Source: Pseudomonas putida (lineage in GTDB: Bacteria; Pseudomonadota; Gammaproteobacteria; Pseudomonadales; Pseudomonadaceae). From it: 64,000 bases of DNA. Made by a program: the position numbers and the translations under genes. The stretch lies in NCBI RefSeq assembly GCF_002906855.1, contig NZ_MINI01000048.1:930001-994000 (forward strand). Direction: 5' to 3'. The notes under the pieces are model-generated. The model was not told where the DNA came from and ran no database searches. It saw only the letters and a list, made by a program, of their open reading frames with translations. This document shows, piece after piece, positions 29,905 through 39,706 of this stretch; position 1 is the stretch's first letter; the number at the start of each line of letters is the position of its first letter.

Positions 29905-30981
29905 ATGCAACATTTCCTGCCATCTCGCCCTCAGCTCGTGTACCTGGCGTTCGGCCCTGCCACCTATCATCAGGAAGCCTGTTTCAGCATCGTCAGCGCC
30001 CTCGCGCACCTGAAGGGCAATGCCACTCAGGCCATCGACATTCAGGTCTATACCGACAATGCCGAGCCCTACGGCAAACTGCCGGTGACCGTCCATCTGC
30101 TCGACGAGGCCACCCGCAAGGCCTGGAACCAGCCCCACGGCTATCACTTCCGCAGCAAGCACGTGCTGTTGCGCCAGGTGCTGCAGCAGCATCCTCAGGC
30201 TGTACTGATCGACACCGATACCTTCTTCCGCAAGTCGCCGCTGCAACTGTTCCAGCGGGTCAAACCCGGCACGCTGCTGTGCAACGCCATTGGCGCACGC
30301 TACGGCGCGAATCAGCAGTGCCTGCTGTACACGAACCTGCTCGGCATTCTCGAATCACGCGGCCTGGCCGACTGCCAGATGCCGCTGGTCAACTCGGGCG
30401 TAATCGGCCTGTGTGCCGAAGATACCGACGTGCTGGACCGTTCCATTGCCATGATGGACGAGTTCTACCCGTTGGCCCGCACCGCCTATACCCTGGAAGA
30501 GTTCTGCCTGGCGGTGGCCGCTTACCGCAAGATGGAACTGGCCGAATGCACCGACGTGATCCATCACTACTGGAGCCGCAAAGCCCAGTTCCGCGCCAAG
30601 ATTCAGGCCTGGTTGCGCAAGCACGGTGATAACCCGCTGGGGCCGGCAGCGCTCGCCGATGTGGCATTGGTCAACGACCAACTGCCACGCCCACCGACCT
30701 TGCAGCGCTTGGGCTACAAGGCCTTGAGCCTGACCATGCCCAGCCGCGAGCGCCAGTTCGTGCGCGAGCTGCTGTATGGCTGCTACCCCTACCCCAACGA
30801 GTTCGATCGCGCCTGTGCATCGGCCTGGTGGGACAAGGCCCTGGAGAACCTCAACGAACGCCACGGGCGCATCGAGCCTGAGCAATTGCGCCAGTGCCTT
30901 CGCCACCCGAGCCTGCGCCTGTCACTGGGCGGTCGGCGCAAGGATATCGAGGCACACCTGCTGCGTTCTTCCCATCGCTGA
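29905..30981 (+). CDS. Uncharacterised protein with glycosyltransferase-like DxD motif
   Basis: 358 aa, no signal peptide or membrane segment. The start PQLVYLAFGPATYHQEACFS, then IDIQVYTDN, and AVLIDTDTFFRKSP, with a DxD at 103-105 after a beta-strand-like stretch, resemble the nucleotide-sugar half of a GT-A glycosyltransferase. Later PLVNSGVIGLCAEDTDVLD is like the NSG segment seen in such enzymes. I cannot place it in a named family, and donor and acceptor are unknown. ATG 29905 is used; a GTG at 29893 is an alternative. It sits between metF and an orphan binding protein without an obvious polysaccharide locus. Confidence 0.6.
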   Translation: MQHFLPSRPQLVYLAFGPATYHQEACFSIVSALAHLKGNATQAIDIQVYTDNAEPYGKLPVTVHLLDEATRKAWNQPHGYHFRSKHVLLRQVLQQHPQAVLIDTDTFFRKSPLQLFQRVKPGTLLCNAIGARYGANQQCLLYTNLLGILESRGLADCQMPLVNSGVIGLCAEDTDVLDRSIAMMDEFYPLARTAYTLEEFCLAVAAYRKMELAECTDVIHHYWSRKAQFRAKIQAWLRKHGDNPLGPAALADVALVNDQLPRPPTLQRLGYKALSLTMPSRERQFVRELLYGCYPYPNEFDRACASAWWDKALENLNERHGRIEPEQLRQCLRHPSLRLSLGGRRKDIEAHLLRSSHR

Positions 30982-31044
30982 GGCCGAAACCAGGGGCTTT
31001 GATCTTCACTGGCCTTGCCTCTGGTGAGCGCGTAATCTCGCGCC

Positions 31045-31833
31045 ATGCCCCACATCGCCCAATTGCTGTGCATCCTGCTGCTCGCCTGCCTGAGCCCGAT
31101 GGCGCTGGGCGAGCGGCTGCGCCTGGTCAGCGACGACTGGGCGCCCTATGTGTATCGCGATGGCGGCCGGGCCAAAGGGATCGACTACGAAGTCACTACT
31201 GAGGTTTTTCGCCGCCTGGGTGTCGAGGTGGACTGGCAGTTCCTGCCGTGGAAGCGCTGCCTTGCCCTGGTGGAACAGGGCCAGGCTGACGGCGTGATGG
31301 ACATTTTCCAGGTTGAATCGCGCAAGGCGTATTTGGTCTACCCGGCAGAACCCATGTCCGATGTCGAGTTCGTGCTGTATCAGGCCAGCGACCGGCGCCA
31401 TGCCATCCGCCAGCTGGATGACCTCAGCGGCCTGACCGTAGGCACGTCGCCGGGTTACGCCTACGACAAGGCATTTAATGAGTCCCAGGCATTCCGCCGC
31501 GAAACCGCGCCGAGCCACGAAGCCAATTTCGGCAAACTCATTCGTGGGCGCATCGATTTGCTGGTCACCGACCGTCTGGTCGGGCGTTACCTGCGAAAAC
31601 AGCTTGGCCTCGAACAGCAGGTCGAAGAGCTGCCCCTGATGATCAGCCGTCAGGCGCAATACCTGGGCCTGGCGCGCAAACCCGGGCGCGAACAACTCGC
31701 CCAGGCGTATGCCGAAGAACTGCGTCGTTTCAAGCAGGAACCGGCGTTCGAGGCGATTATCGAACACTACATCGGCGACGCAGGCGATCTTGCTGGCGCC
31801 GTTGAGCAGCAGGAAAGCAGCACGCTGCGTTAG
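31045..31833 (+). CDS. Periplasmic solute-binding protein, SBP_bac_3 family (orphan)
   Basis: Family 3 extracellular solute-binding protein, 262 aa, signal peptide of about 22 residues ([10 protein letters not shown]). Mature start [14 protein letters not shown]; later [17 protein letters not shown] and [11 protein letters not shown] fit the two-lobe fold. No transporter genes adjoin it. Similar in type to the orphan at 5789. The ATG at 31045 has only a weak ribosome site. A ligand cannot be named; amino-acid-like compounds are the usual ones. Confidence 0.83.
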   Translation: MPHIAQLLCILLLACLSPMALGERLRLVSDDWAPYVYRDGGRAKGIDYEVTTEVFRRLGVEVDWQFLPWKRCLALVEQGQADGVMDIFQVESRKAYLVYPAEPMSDVEFVLYQASDRRHAIRQLDDLSGLTVGTSPGYAYDKAFNESQAFRRETAPSHEANFGKLIRGRIDLLVTDRLVGRYLRKQLGLEQQVEELPLMISRQAQYLGLARKPGREQLAQAYAEELRRFKQEPAFEAIIEHYIGDAGDLAGAVEQQESSTLR

Positions 31834-32051
31834 CTCTGTTATACTCGGGCCTTCCCGCCCGGCTCACGCCCGGACGCTCGGCCTCGCAACAGGCATCCCG
31901 ATCGGCATCGACGCAACTTAGCGTCCACCTTCCGTTTCCCGGATGTGCAGTGAAAGCCCAGCTGGACCGGACGCGATCGCATCCCTTCGATGCCCGTCGC
32001 GCCAGGCAGAATATCCCAACGGGCCCAGCCCACACGAGAACAGGATTGCCC

Positions 32052-33953
32052 ATGTCCTTTGCTTCCCTCGGACTCTCCGAGGCTCTTGTCCGCGCTATCG
32101 AGGCAGCGGGCTACACCCAGCCGACCCCGGTGCAACAGCGGGCCATTCCCGCCGTGTTGCAAGGCCGCGACCTGATGGTCGCCGCACAGACAGGTACTGG
32201 TAAAACCGGCGGCTTCGCCTTGCCGATCCTCGAGCGCCTGTTCCCGGCCGGCCACCCCGACAAGTCTCAGCGTCACGGCCCGCGCCAGCCGCGCGTTCTG
32301 GTCCTGACCCCGACCCGTGAACTCGCCGCCCAGGTACACGACAGCTTCAAGGTATACGCCCGCGACTTGCCACTGGTAAGCGCCTGCATCTTCGGTGGCG
32401 TCGGCATGAACCCGCAGATCCAGGCCATTGCCAAGGGTGTCGACGTGCTCGTCGCCTGCCCGGGGCGCCTGCTCGACCTGGCCGGCCAAGGCAAGGTCGA
32501 CCTGGCCCACGTGGAAATCCTGGTCCTGGACGAAGCCGACCGCATGCTCGACATGGGCTTCATCCATGACGTGAAGAAGGTCCTCGCCCGCCTGCCGGCC
32601 AAGCGCCAGAACCTGCTGTTCTCGGCGACCTTCTCCAAGGACATCACCGACCTGGCCGACAAGCTCCTGCACAACCCGGAGCGCATCGAGGTCACCCCGC
32701 CGAACACCACCGTCGAGCGTATCGAGCAGCGCGTCTACCGCCTGCCCGCCAGCCACAAGCGCGCCCTGCTGGCGCACTTGATCACGCTGGGTGCCTGGGA
32801 ACAGGTACTGGTGTTCACCCGCACCAAGCACGGCGCCAACCGCCTGGCCGAATACCTGGAAAAGCACGGCCTGACCGCTGCCGCGATCCACGGTAACAAG
32901 AGCCAGAACGCCCGCACCAAGGCCCTGGCTGACTTCAAGGCCAACAGCGTGCGCGTGCTGGTAGCCACCGACATCGCCGCCCGAGGCCTGGACATCGACC
33001 AGCTGCCCCACGTGGTCAACTTCGAGCTGCCGAACGTCGAGGAAGACTACGTGCACCGCATTGGCCGTACCGGCCGTGCCGGGCGCTCGGGCGAGGCCAT
33101 TTCCATGGTCGCGCCGGATGAAGAAAAGCTGCTCAAGAGCATCGAGCGCGTCACCAAGCAGAAGATCCCTGACGGCGACCTGATGGGCTTCGATGCCAGC
33201 CAGGTAGAAGCTGAAAAGCCTGAGGTGCGTGAGCGCCAGCAGAACAACGGCCGCGGCGGCCGCAACCAGCAGCAAGCCCGCGGCGAAGGCAGCAAAGACG
33301 CCAACGGCGGCCGTAAGGACAAAGGCAAGGACAAAGGCAAGGCCAAGCAGCAGGCTGCTGACAAGCCAGCCGACAAGGAAAAGTCCGGCGATAAGCAACA
33401 GCAGCAACGCAAGCCGCGTGACAAGAAACCGCGTCAGCAACAGCAGGCCAGTAACAGCTCTGCACCGAAAGTCGCTGCCGACCGTGATCCGGAAGAGTTT
33501 CTGGACGACGATGTCGACAACTTCGGTAACCGCGCCGACTACGTCAGCCCTTACCAGAACGGTAAAGGCCAAGGACGCAACCGCCGTCCGGGTGGTGCAG
33601 GCCAGGGCCAAAGCCAGGGCAGCGGCCAGCGCAGCAATAATAGCGGTGGTGGCCAAGGCCAGGGCCGCAATGCTGGCGGCCAGCAGCGCAGCGCCAGCGG
33701 CGACAAGCGCCCACGCAACAACAACGGTGGCGGCGCGCGTCGTGACAACAATGGCGGTGGCCGCAACCGTTCGGCCGGGCGTGACGATGCCGCGCGTCAG
33801 GAGCCGGCAGTACGCAGCACCCGCGAACAGCACCAGCCAGTGATCATCCGCAAGGAATCCAAGCTCGACCGTTACCCAACGCCAGAGCAGCTGGACGATC
33901 TGCCGAGCCGCCCGCGCGGTGAGCGCCCTGCACTGCTCACCCGCAAGGGCTGA
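32052..33953 (+). CDS. rhlE: DEAD-box RNA helicase RhlE
   Basis: ATP-dependent RNA helicase involved in ribosome maturation and RNA turnover, 633 aa. The core (1-~385) has Q motif [45 protein letters not shown], and [11 protein letters not shown]. The remaining ~245 residues are low-complexity, rich in Gly, Gln, Asn, Arg and Lys (for example [15 protein letters not shown]), a disordered basic tail that would bind RNA; it ends in a short more ordered stretch ([17 protein letters not shown]). Start at 32052 (AGGA upstream); an earlier frame opening at 31950 is not family-like. A TATACT at 31840-31845 may be the -10 site, giving a long leader of about 200 bases. Confidence 0.93.
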   Translation: MSFASLGLSEALVRAIEAAGYTQPTPVQQRAIPAVLQGRDLMVAAQTGTGKTGGFALPILERLFPAGHPDKSQRHGPRQPRVLVLTPTRELAAQVHDSFKVYARDLPLVSACIFGGVGMNPQIQAIAKGVDVLVACPGRLLDLAGQGKVDLAHVEILVLDEADRMLDMGFIHDVKKVLARLPAKRQNLLFSATFSKDITDLADKLLHNPERIEVTPPNTTVERIEQRVYRLPASHKRALLAHLITLGAWEQVLVFTRTKHGANRLAEYLEKHGLTAAAIHGNKSQNARTKALADFKANSVRVLVATDIAARGLDIDQLPHVVNFELPNVEEDYVHRIGRTGRAGRSGEAISMVAPDEEKLLKSIERVTKQKIPDGDLMGFDASQVEAEKPEVRERQQNNGRGGRNQQQARGEGSKDANGGRKDKGKDKGKAKQQAADKPADKEKSGDKQQQQRKPRDKKPRQQQQASNSSAPKVAADRDPEEFLDDDVDNFGNRADYVSPYQNGKGQGRNRRPGGAGQGQSQGSGQRSNNSGGGQGQGRNAGGQQRSASGDKRPRNNNGGGARRDNNGGGRNRSAGRDDAARQEPAVRSTREQHQPVIIRKESKLDRYPTPEQLDDLPSRPRGERPALLTRKG

Positions 33954-33970
33954 GTCGCGCAGCAGGCATA

Positions 33971-34002
33971 AAAAAACGCCGCCCAATGGGCGGCGTTTTT
34001 TT
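33971..34002. terminator. Bidirectional terminator, rhlE / yceI
   Basis: Stem ACGCCGCCC-AAT-GGGCGGCGT flanked by an A tract on the left and a T tract on the right, so it works in both directions between the convergent rhlE and yceI genes. Confidence 0.95.
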
Positions 34003-34014
34003 GCCTGAAGCGGC

Positions 34015-34593
34015 TTACTTCTGCTTCACGCCTTCGAGACTGATATCCAGATCGACGGTCTGCGAAGTCGGGCCTGGGCCTTTGATGCCAAAGTCGTTCA
34101 GGTTCAGAGTGGTGGTAGCGTTGAAGCCAGCGCGCTCGCCGCCCCACGGGTCCTTGCCCTCACCATTGAAGGTGGCCTTGAAGGTGACTGGCTTGGTCAC
34201 ACCGTGCATGGTCAGGTCACCAGTCACGTCGGCAGTCTTTTCACCGGTCGACTTGACGGCGGTGGAGACGAATTTGGCGTCGGCGAACTTGCTTACCTCC
34301 AGGAAGTCCTTGCTCGCAATGTGCTTGTCACGCTCCGCATGGTTTGACCACAGGCTGGCGGTTTTGACATCGACTTCGATCTTGCTGGCCTCAGGCTTGG
34401 CGCTATCCCAAGTGAATTTACCATCGAAGTCCTTGAAGGTGCCGTGGATGAAGCTGTAGCCCAGGTGGCTGATCTTCCAGTCGACGAACGCGTGCTGGCC
34501 TTCCTTGTCGATCTTGTACTCGGCAGCCATGGCCTGGCCGGCGGAGAACAGAGCGGTACCGAGCGCCAGAGCGGCAAAAGTCTTTTTCAACAT
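34015..34593 (-). CDS. yceI: YceI-family periplasmic lipid-binding protein
   Basis: Periplasmic lipocalin-like protein of the YceI family, 192 aa; signal peptide of ~23 residues ([10 protein letters not shown]). Mature sequence [20 protein letters not shown] and later [16 protein letters not shown] are typical; relatives bind polyisoprenoids. The ATG at 34593 has GGAAG upstream. It follows the cytochrome b561 gene by 34 bases, the common yceJ-yceI pairing, which suggests joint work on a lipid quinone-like ligand; that is inference. Confidence 0.92.
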   Translation of the reverse strand: MLKKTFAALALGTALFSAGQAMAAEYKIDKEGQHAFVDWKISHLGYSFIHGTFKDFDGKFTWDSAKPEASKIEVDVKTASLWSNHAERDKHIASKDFLEVSKFADAKFVSTAVKSTGEKTADVTGDLTMHGVTKPVTFKATFNGEGKDPWGGERAGFNATTTLNLNDFGIKGPGPTSQTVDLDISLEGVKQK

Positions 34594-34627
34594 CCTTACT
34601 TCCTTCCTATGCAATTGAGGTTGAGAG

Positions 34628-35179
34628 TCAAGCTTTGCGGCCCAGCATGCGAGTCAGGGTCGCGTCACGGTCGATGAAATGGTGTTTCAGGGCGGCCAGG
34701 GCATGCAGCACGGCGAAGATCACCAGGCCCCATGCCAGCCACAGATGAATCACGCCGGCCACGTCCGCCTGGTCAGGCAGGTCGCTGATCAGCGCCGGCA
34801 CGTCGAACAGGCCGAACACTGGAATACCGACGCCGTCGGCAGTGGAAATCAGGTAACCGGCGATCATGACGGCAAACAGCCCCAGGTACAGCGCCAGATG
34901 CCCCAGCTTGGCCGCCATGCGGGTGAATGCCCCATGGTTGGCCGGTGCCGGCGGTGGCGGGGTGATGAAACGCCAGACCACACGCAGCAGCATCACCGCC
35001 AGCAACACCAGGCCGATACTTTTGTGCAGGTCAGGGCCGGCCTTGCGCCAAGGGTCGTAGTAGTCGAGACCGACCATCCACAGGCCCAGGCCGAACAGGC
35101 CGAAGACTGCCAGTGCAACGCCCCAGTGCAGGACGATGCTGACCACGCCATAGCGAGAAGGTGAATTGCGCAGTTGCAT
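34628..35179 (-). CDS. yceJ: Cytochrome b561 family protein (YceJ-like)
   Basis: Inner-membrane di-heme cytochrome b, 183 aa, four membrane helices (about 13-35, 52-70, 91-112, 144-165). Heme-ligand His candidates: [22 protein letters not shown], and the [17 protein letters not shown] helix. Acts in electron transfer between quinol and a periplasmic partner. The ATG at 35179 has GGGGAA about ten bases upstream. It precedes yceI and probably shares its promoter, in the AT-rich region 35180-35380. Confidence 0.9.
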   Translation of the reverse strand: MQLRNSPSRYGVVSIVLHWGVALAVFGLFGLGLWMVGLDYYDPWRKAGPDLHKSIGLVLLAVMLLRVVWRFITPPPPAPANHGAFTRMAAKLGHLALYLGLFAVMIAGYLISTADGVGIPVFGLFDVPALISDLPDQADVAGVIHLWLAWGLVIFAVLHALAALKHHFIDRDATLTRMLGRKA

Positions 35180-35288
35180 GATGACGTGATTCCCCGTGAA
35201 AGCTGTGCACAGACTAACGCGTAACGTATCGAATAAAAGCTTAAAAAACTGCTTTGGATTATCGAAAAATACGATGATTAGTGTGTGA

Positions 35289-35306
35289 GTTTCCTATTAA
35301 GGAAAC
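35289..35306. promoter_or_regulatory. Inverted repeat in the cytochrome b561 upstream region
   Basis: GTTTCCT-ATTA-AGGAAAC, a seven-base palindrome 110 bases upstream of the cytochrome gene in an AT-rich stretch, between it and the end of the amine oxidase gene. Possible operator or small terminator; unproven. Confidence 0.3.
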
Positions 35307-35379
35307 ATTAACAATAGTCGGAGAGTTAAGGGTTTCCAGCCTCTTCAGGGGTAAGACCGCGAAGAGGCCAGCACAGGGA

Positions 35380-37146
35380 TCAGTTTGCCTTGGCCTGGGT
35401 ATTGTCCACCGGCTTCTTCACTGGCTCGGATTTGACTGTGGCCTTCTTCGGCTCGACCGCCTTTTTCGCCTGTTTCGCCGCAGGTTTGTGCGCCGGCGCA
35501 TGCTTGGCCGGAGCTGCCTTGGTCGCAGCGGGCTTGGCCGGTTCTTCCTTGGCGACTTCTGCAGCTGCAGGGGCAGCAGGGGCCGCGGCTGGAGCAGGTG
35601 CAGGCGCCGGTGCAATTTCCTCGCCCTTGGCAACCGGCGCAGCCTTCACCTCAGGCTTGTCCGAACTACCGAACAGCCGCGAGAAGAAGCCGCCGCTGTC
35701 CTTTTTCGCCACTGCGGCACCCGCTGTTGCCGCTGCCGCGACGGTCGCAGCCTTGGCCGGGTCGAACGACTTGCCGGCCAGCAAGTCCTGCACCTGGCTG
35801 GCAGCACGCTGGCCGCTGCGCAGGGCGCCTTCGAGGGTGCCTGGGTAAAGCGCATCGGTGTGCTCGCCAGCGAAGGTGATGCGCTGCACCGGGCGCTCCC
35901 ACAGGCGCCAGTACTTGCTGATCTGCCCCGGGCCGTAAGCCAGGTACGCACCACCGGTACCGGCGTCGACACTGTAACGCTTGACCTCATAACCGGTGAA
36001 CGCGCCACGGGCTTGTGGATAGAACGCATGCAGGCGGATCAGCACCTGGTCGACCATCTGCTTGTCGCCAAAGGCCTGCAGCAGTCGCGCATTGTCGCCC
36101 GAGAGGTTGATCACCACGTTGGCACCGCCCTTGAGCGCCGGCTCGATCCACAGCATGCCGAGACCGGCATTGCTGAAGATTTCACCCGACATGCGCGAGC
36201 GGCTTTCCCAGACCGGCTGCTTGAACTTGAGCATCAGCTGGTCGCGCCAGCCGTAGTTGGTGCCTCGGAGCGCTGCCACATGTTGAGTGTCCAGACCTGG
36301 GGTGATCTGGATCTTGGCCAGCGCTCGCAGCGGCACCGCCAACACCAGGTAATCGGCCTTGTAGTCCGTGCTGCCGACCTTGACCGTAACGCCATCCTTG
36401 TCCTGTACGATCGCCGTGACCGGCGAGCTGGTCTTGATGGTCTTCAGCTGCTTGACGAATGCCTGGGCCAGCACCGGGCTGCCGCCAGGCAGGCGCGCGG
36501 CACGCAGGTCGCGATCACTGACGCCGCGGTAGACGCGGTTCTGCTGGGCGAAGTAGAGCAGCGACAGGCGCGATGGCTCGTCATAGCGGGTGCGGATCTG
36601 CTGGTTGATCAGCTGACGCGCAGTGGTCGGCAACTGCAGTTTGTCGAGCCAGGTGGACACGTTCATCTGGTCGAGGGCGAACAGGGTGCTGTTCGCCTGC
36701 GGGTTGAGCGGGTCGTCGATCGAACGGGCCAGGTCGTCGAGGGTCTTCTCGTAGCGCTTGAGCGCCTCGGCGGTGGCCGGTTGCTTGGTGGCCAGGTCGG
36801 TGCCGCTGAAGTACTCACCGTCGATCAGGTAACCCGGGGTACGCACGAACTCCGGCGCGGGCAGTGTTTCAAGCTTGAAACGGTCAAGGTACTGGTTCAG
36901 TACCGGCTGGGACTTGGCGTTACCGATCCACTCGCTGGTGGCCAGGCCCGAACGGCCGCCCATGCCTGATTTGGCCTCCAGCAGGGTGACCTGCCAACCC
37001 TTGTTCTGCAGCTCATAGGCCGCGGTCAGGCCTGCCAGGCCGCCACCCACCACGATTGCCGAGGGTGTCTTGTCCTTTGCCAGCGCGGCGCCGCTGGACA
37101 CACCGATCAATACCAACGCGCACAGGCGCACCCAAGCAGCAGCCAT
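35380..37146 (-). CDS. Exported flavin amine oxidase with Lys/Ala/Pro-rich tail
   Basis: FAD-dependent amine oxidase family, 588 aa. An N-terminal signal peptide (~23 residues, VSSGAALA-KDK) precedes the dinucleotide fold VVGGGLAGLTAAYEL (32-46) and LLEAKSGMGGRSG. The C-terminal FAD motif is ITFAGEHTDALYPGTLEGAL near 430. From about residue 455 a 130-residue tail is made almost only of Ala, Pro, Lys and Glu, like the tails of PhaF or AlgP; this is not normal for amine oxidases. The substrate (amine or amino acid) is unknown. ATG 37146 has GGAGTT seven bases upstream. It stands alone, divergent from the bioA side. Confidence 0.85.
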   Translation of the reverse strand: MAAAWVRLCALVLIGVSSGAALAKDKTPSAIVVGGGLAGLTAAYELQNKGWQVTLLEAKSGMGGRSGLATSEWIGNAKSQPVLNQYLDRFKLETLPAPEFVRTPGYLIDGEYFSGTDLATKQPATAEALKRYEKTLDDLARSIDDPLNPQANSTLFALDQMNVSTWLDKLQLPTTARQLINQQIRTRYDEPSRLSLLYFAQQNRVYRGVSDRDLRAARLPGGSPVLAQAFVKQLKTIKTSSPVTAIVQDKDGVTVKVGSTDYKADYLVLAVPLRALAKIQITPGLDTQHVAALRGTNYGWRDQLMLKFKQPVWESRSRMSGEIFSNAGLGMLWIEPALKGGANVVINLSGDNARLLQAFGDKQMVDQVLIRLHAFYPQARGAFTGYEVKRYSVDAGTGGAYLAYGPGQISKYWRLWERPVQRITFAGEHTDALYPGTLEGALRSGQRAASQVQDLLAGKSFDPAKAATVAAAATAGAAVAKKDSGGFFSRLFGSSDKPEVKAAPVAKGEEIAPAPAPAPAAAPAAPAAAEVAKEEPAKPAATKAAPAKHAPAHKPAAKQAKKAVEPKKATVKSEPVKKPVDNTQAKAN

Positions 37147-37515
37147 GTCGGCGAACTCCGAGTTGAAAAAGCAGGGATGGGAAGAGGCGGGAATGCCCCG
37201 AGAGTCGATGCGCTAAGAATACGTCAGGTATCTGGACCCTGCCAGCACAGCGATATCAAGTGCCTTTGGCAACTGGCATTTTTGTCAGTAGTCAGGCCTC
37301 TGGCCACTAGATGAAGCTGGCGAAGGTGGCTAAAAAAAACCGACAAAAGGAGCTGCACCATGACCTATGAGGAGCATTTCGCACAGGTAGAAAGCACATT
37401 CGCCGCCTGGAATGGACCCGCACCAGGTGCCATTGACTACTAGCGGTTGTCCTGCCCCCTCGCTTTGCTTAGGCTTACGCGGTCAAAGCAGGCAGTAAAG
37501 CCAGGAGAAGTGCCC
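37147..37515. other. Intergenic region amine oxidase / bioA
   Basis: 369 bases between divergent genes. It holds the promoters of both and one short open frame with a strong ribosome site (37360-37443, listed separately). No REP element or terminator was seen. Confidence 0.6.
37360..37443 (+). CDS. Possible 27-residue small protein
   Basis: ATG preceded by AAAAGGAG with seven bases of spacing, the best ribosome site in this gap, and ending in TAG. The product begins MTYEEHFAQVESTFAAWNG, is acidic and has no membrane segment. It could be a real small protein, a leader peptide for bioA, or the remnant of a longer gene. I do not recognise it. Confidence 0.4.
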   Translation: MTYEEHFAQVESTFAAWNGPAPGAIDY

Positions 37516-38922
37516 ATGGGCCTCAACGATCAGTGGATGCAGCGCGACCTCAAGGTCCTATGGCACCCCTGCACCCAGATGAAAGACCACGAGCAACTGC
37601 CACTGATCCCGATCCGGCGCGGCGAAGGCGTGTGGCTGGAGGACTTCGACGGCAAACGCTACCTGGATGCCGTGAGCAGCTGGTGGGTCAACGTGTTCGG
37701 CCACGCCAACCCGCGTATCAACCAGCGCATCAAGGATCAGGTCGATCAGCTGGAACACGTGATCCTCGCTGGCTTCAGCCACCAGCCGGTGATCGAGCTG
37801 TCCGAGCGCCTGGTGGCCATGACCCCCGCCGGGCTCGACCGAGTGTTCTATGCCGACAATGGTTCGTCGTGTATCGAAGTAGCGCTGAAGATGAGCTTCC
37901 ACTATTGGCAGAACATCGGCAAACCGGCAAAAAAGCGCTTCGTGACCCTGACCAACAGCTACCACGGCGAGACCATCGCCGCGATGTCGGTCGGCGACGT
38001 GCCATTGTTCACGGAAACCTACAAGGCACTGCTGCTCGACACCCTCAAGGTGCCAAGCCCCGACTGCTACCTGCGCCCCGAGGGCATGGGCTGGGAAGAA
38101 CACTCGCGGAACATGTTCGCCGCCATGGAGCAGACCCTGGCCGAACACCACGAGACAATCTCGGCGGTGATCATCGAGCCGCTGATCCAGGGCGCCGGTG
38201 GTATGCGCATGTACCACCCGGTGTACCTCAAGCTGCTGCGCGAAGCCTGCGACCGTTATGACGTGCACCTGATCCACGACGAGATCGCCGTCGGTTTCGG
38301 CCGCACCGGCACCATGTTCGCCTGCGAGCAAGCCGGCATCCGCCCGGACTTCCTGTGCCTGTCCAAGGCGCTGACCGGTGGCTACCTGCCGCTGGCCGCC
38401 TGCCTGACCACCGACAAGGTGTACCAGGCCTTCTACGACGATTACCCGACCCTGCGCGCGTTCCTTCACTCGCATAGCTACACCGGCAACCCGCTGGCCT
38501 GCGCCGCGGCTCTGGCGACGCTGGACATCTTCGAGCAGGACAATGTGATCGAGGCCAACAAGGCCCTGGCCACGCGCATGGCCAGCGCCACCGCGCACCT
38601 GGCCGATCACGCCCACGTCGCCGAGATCCGCCAGACCGGCATGGCCCTGGCCATCGAGATGGTCCAGGACAAGGCGACCAAGGCTGCCTATCCGTGGCAG
38701 GAGCGTCGTGGCCTGAAAGTGTTCAAGCACGCCCTGACCCGCGGCGCCCTGCTGCGCCCCTTGGGCAGCGTGGTGTACTTCCTGCCGCCGTACGTGATTA
38801 CCCCGGAGCAGATCGACTTCCTCGCCGAAGTGGCCAGCGAAGGCATCGACATTGCCACTCGCGACAGCGTCAGCGTCGCCGTGCCGGCCAACTTCCACCC
38901 CGACTTCCGCGACCCGGGCTAG
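37516..38922 (+). CDS. bioA: Adenosylmethionine-8-amino-7-oxononanoate aminotransferase
   Basis: PLP enzyme of biotin synthesis that aminates KAPA to DAPA using SAM as amino donor. 468 aa. Class III aminotransferase features: WWVNVFGHANPRIN, YADNGSSCIEVALKM, SYHGETIAAMSVG, HDEIAVGFGRTGTMFACE, and PLP-binding Lys284 in CLSKALTGGY. The TSWWVNxxGH-like start and HSHSYTGNPLACAAA are typical of BioA. ATG 37516 with CCAGGAGAAG upstream. It is separate from other bio genes here; rsmE follows after 53 bases. Confidence 0.93.
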   Translation: MGLNDQWMQRDLKVLWHPCTQMKDHEQLPLIPIRRGEGVWLEDFDGKRYLDAVSSWWVNVFGHANPRINQRIKDQVDQLEHVILAGFSHQPVIELSERLVAMTPAGLDRVFYADNGSSCIEVALKMSFHYWQNIGKPAKKRFVTLTNSYHGETIAAMSVGDVPLFTETYKALLLDTLKVPSPDCYLRPEGMGWEEHSRNMFAAMEQTLAEHHETISAVIIEPLIQGAGGMRMYHPVYLKLLREACDRYDVHLIHDEIAVGFGRTGTMFACEQAGIRPDFLCLSKALTGGYLPLAACLTTDKVYQAFYDDYPTLRAFLHSHSYTGNPLACAAALATLDIFEQDNVIEANKALATRMASATAHLADHAHVAEIRQTGMALAIEMVQDKATKAAYPWQERRGLKVFKHALTRGALLRPLGSVVYFLPPYVITPEQIDFLAEVASEGIDIATRDSVSVAVPANFHPDFRDPG

Positions 38923-38975
38923 TAAACCTGCAAGCCCACCGCCGCCATGTGATCCTACTCCGTCCGAGCTGAACC

Positions 38976-39698
38976 ATGAGACTGTCCCGCTTCTTCATCG
39001 ACGCCCCCCTGAGCCTTGGCGAGCACGACCTGCCCGAAGCCCAGGCCCATTACATCGGCCGCGTTCTGCGCATGGCCCCTGGCGACGCCGTGCAACTGTT
39101 CGATGGCAGTGGCCAGGAATACCTCGGCCAACTGCTCGAAGTCGGCAAGAAGGTGGTACGCGTCAGCCTCGACCAGGCCCTCGCCGGTCAGCCCGACTCA
39201 CCGCTTCACGTCCACCTCGGCCAGGGCCTGTCCCGCGGCGAACGCATGGATTGGGCGATCCAGAAGGCCACCGAGCTTGGCGCCAACGCAATCACCCCGG
39301 TCGTCAGTGAACGCTGTGAAGTGCGCCTGAAGGACGAGCGTGCCGACAAGCGCCTGGCCCACTGGCGCCAGGTGGCGATCAGCGCCTGTGAACAATGCGG
39401 CCGCTCGACCCTGCCGGTCATTCATCCACCGGTGACCCTGGCCGAATGGCTCAAGAGCACCGAAGCCGACCTCAAACTGGTCCTGCATCCGGTCGCCGAG
39501 CCACTGACCAGCCATGACAAGCCGGCAACGCTGGCCTTCCTGATCGGCCCGGAAGGTGGCCTGAGCGAGGCAGAAGTCGAACAGGCCAAGGCTGCGGGCT
39601 TCCATGCCGCACGCCTCGGGCCGCGGGTATTGCGTACCGAGACAGCGCCGGTGGTGGCGCTGTCGGTAGCGCAGCAGTTGTGGGGTGATTTTTCGTAA
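38976..39698 (+). CDS. rsmE: 16S rRNA (uracil-1498-N3)-methyltransferase
   Basis: SPOUT-fold SAM-dependent enzyme methylating U1498 of 16S rRNA, 240 aa. Features: N-terminal PUA-like part with HYIGRVLRMAPGD, then the knot regions QKATELGANAITPVVSERCEV (split: QKATELGANAI, TPVVSERCEV), AISACEQCGRSTLP, and FLIGPEGGLSEAEVEQA with LGPRVLRTETAP. The ATG at 38976 has GAGCTGAA upstream. It follows bioA and converges on the hemolysin III gene with an eight-base gap. Confidence 0.95.
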   Translation: MRLSRFFIDAPLSLGEHDLPEAQAHYIGRVLRMAPGDAVQLFDGSGQEYLGQLLEVGKKVVRVSLDQALAGQPDSPLHVHLGQGLSRGERMDWAIQKATELGANAITPVVSERCEVRLKDERADKRLAHWRQVAISACEQCGRSTLPVIHPPVTLAEWLKSTEADLKLVLHPVAEPLTSHDKPATLAFLIGPEGGLSEAEVEQAKAAGFHAARLGPRVLRTETAPVVALSVAQQLWGDFS

Positions 39699-39706
39699 AC
39701 AAAAAG

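Noticed and set aside
31839-33986. Very long open frame (over 700 codons) antisense to rhlE
   Set aside because: It mirrors rhlE; high GC and repeated Gly/Gln/Lys codons in the tail remove stops on the other strand. No domain is recognisable.
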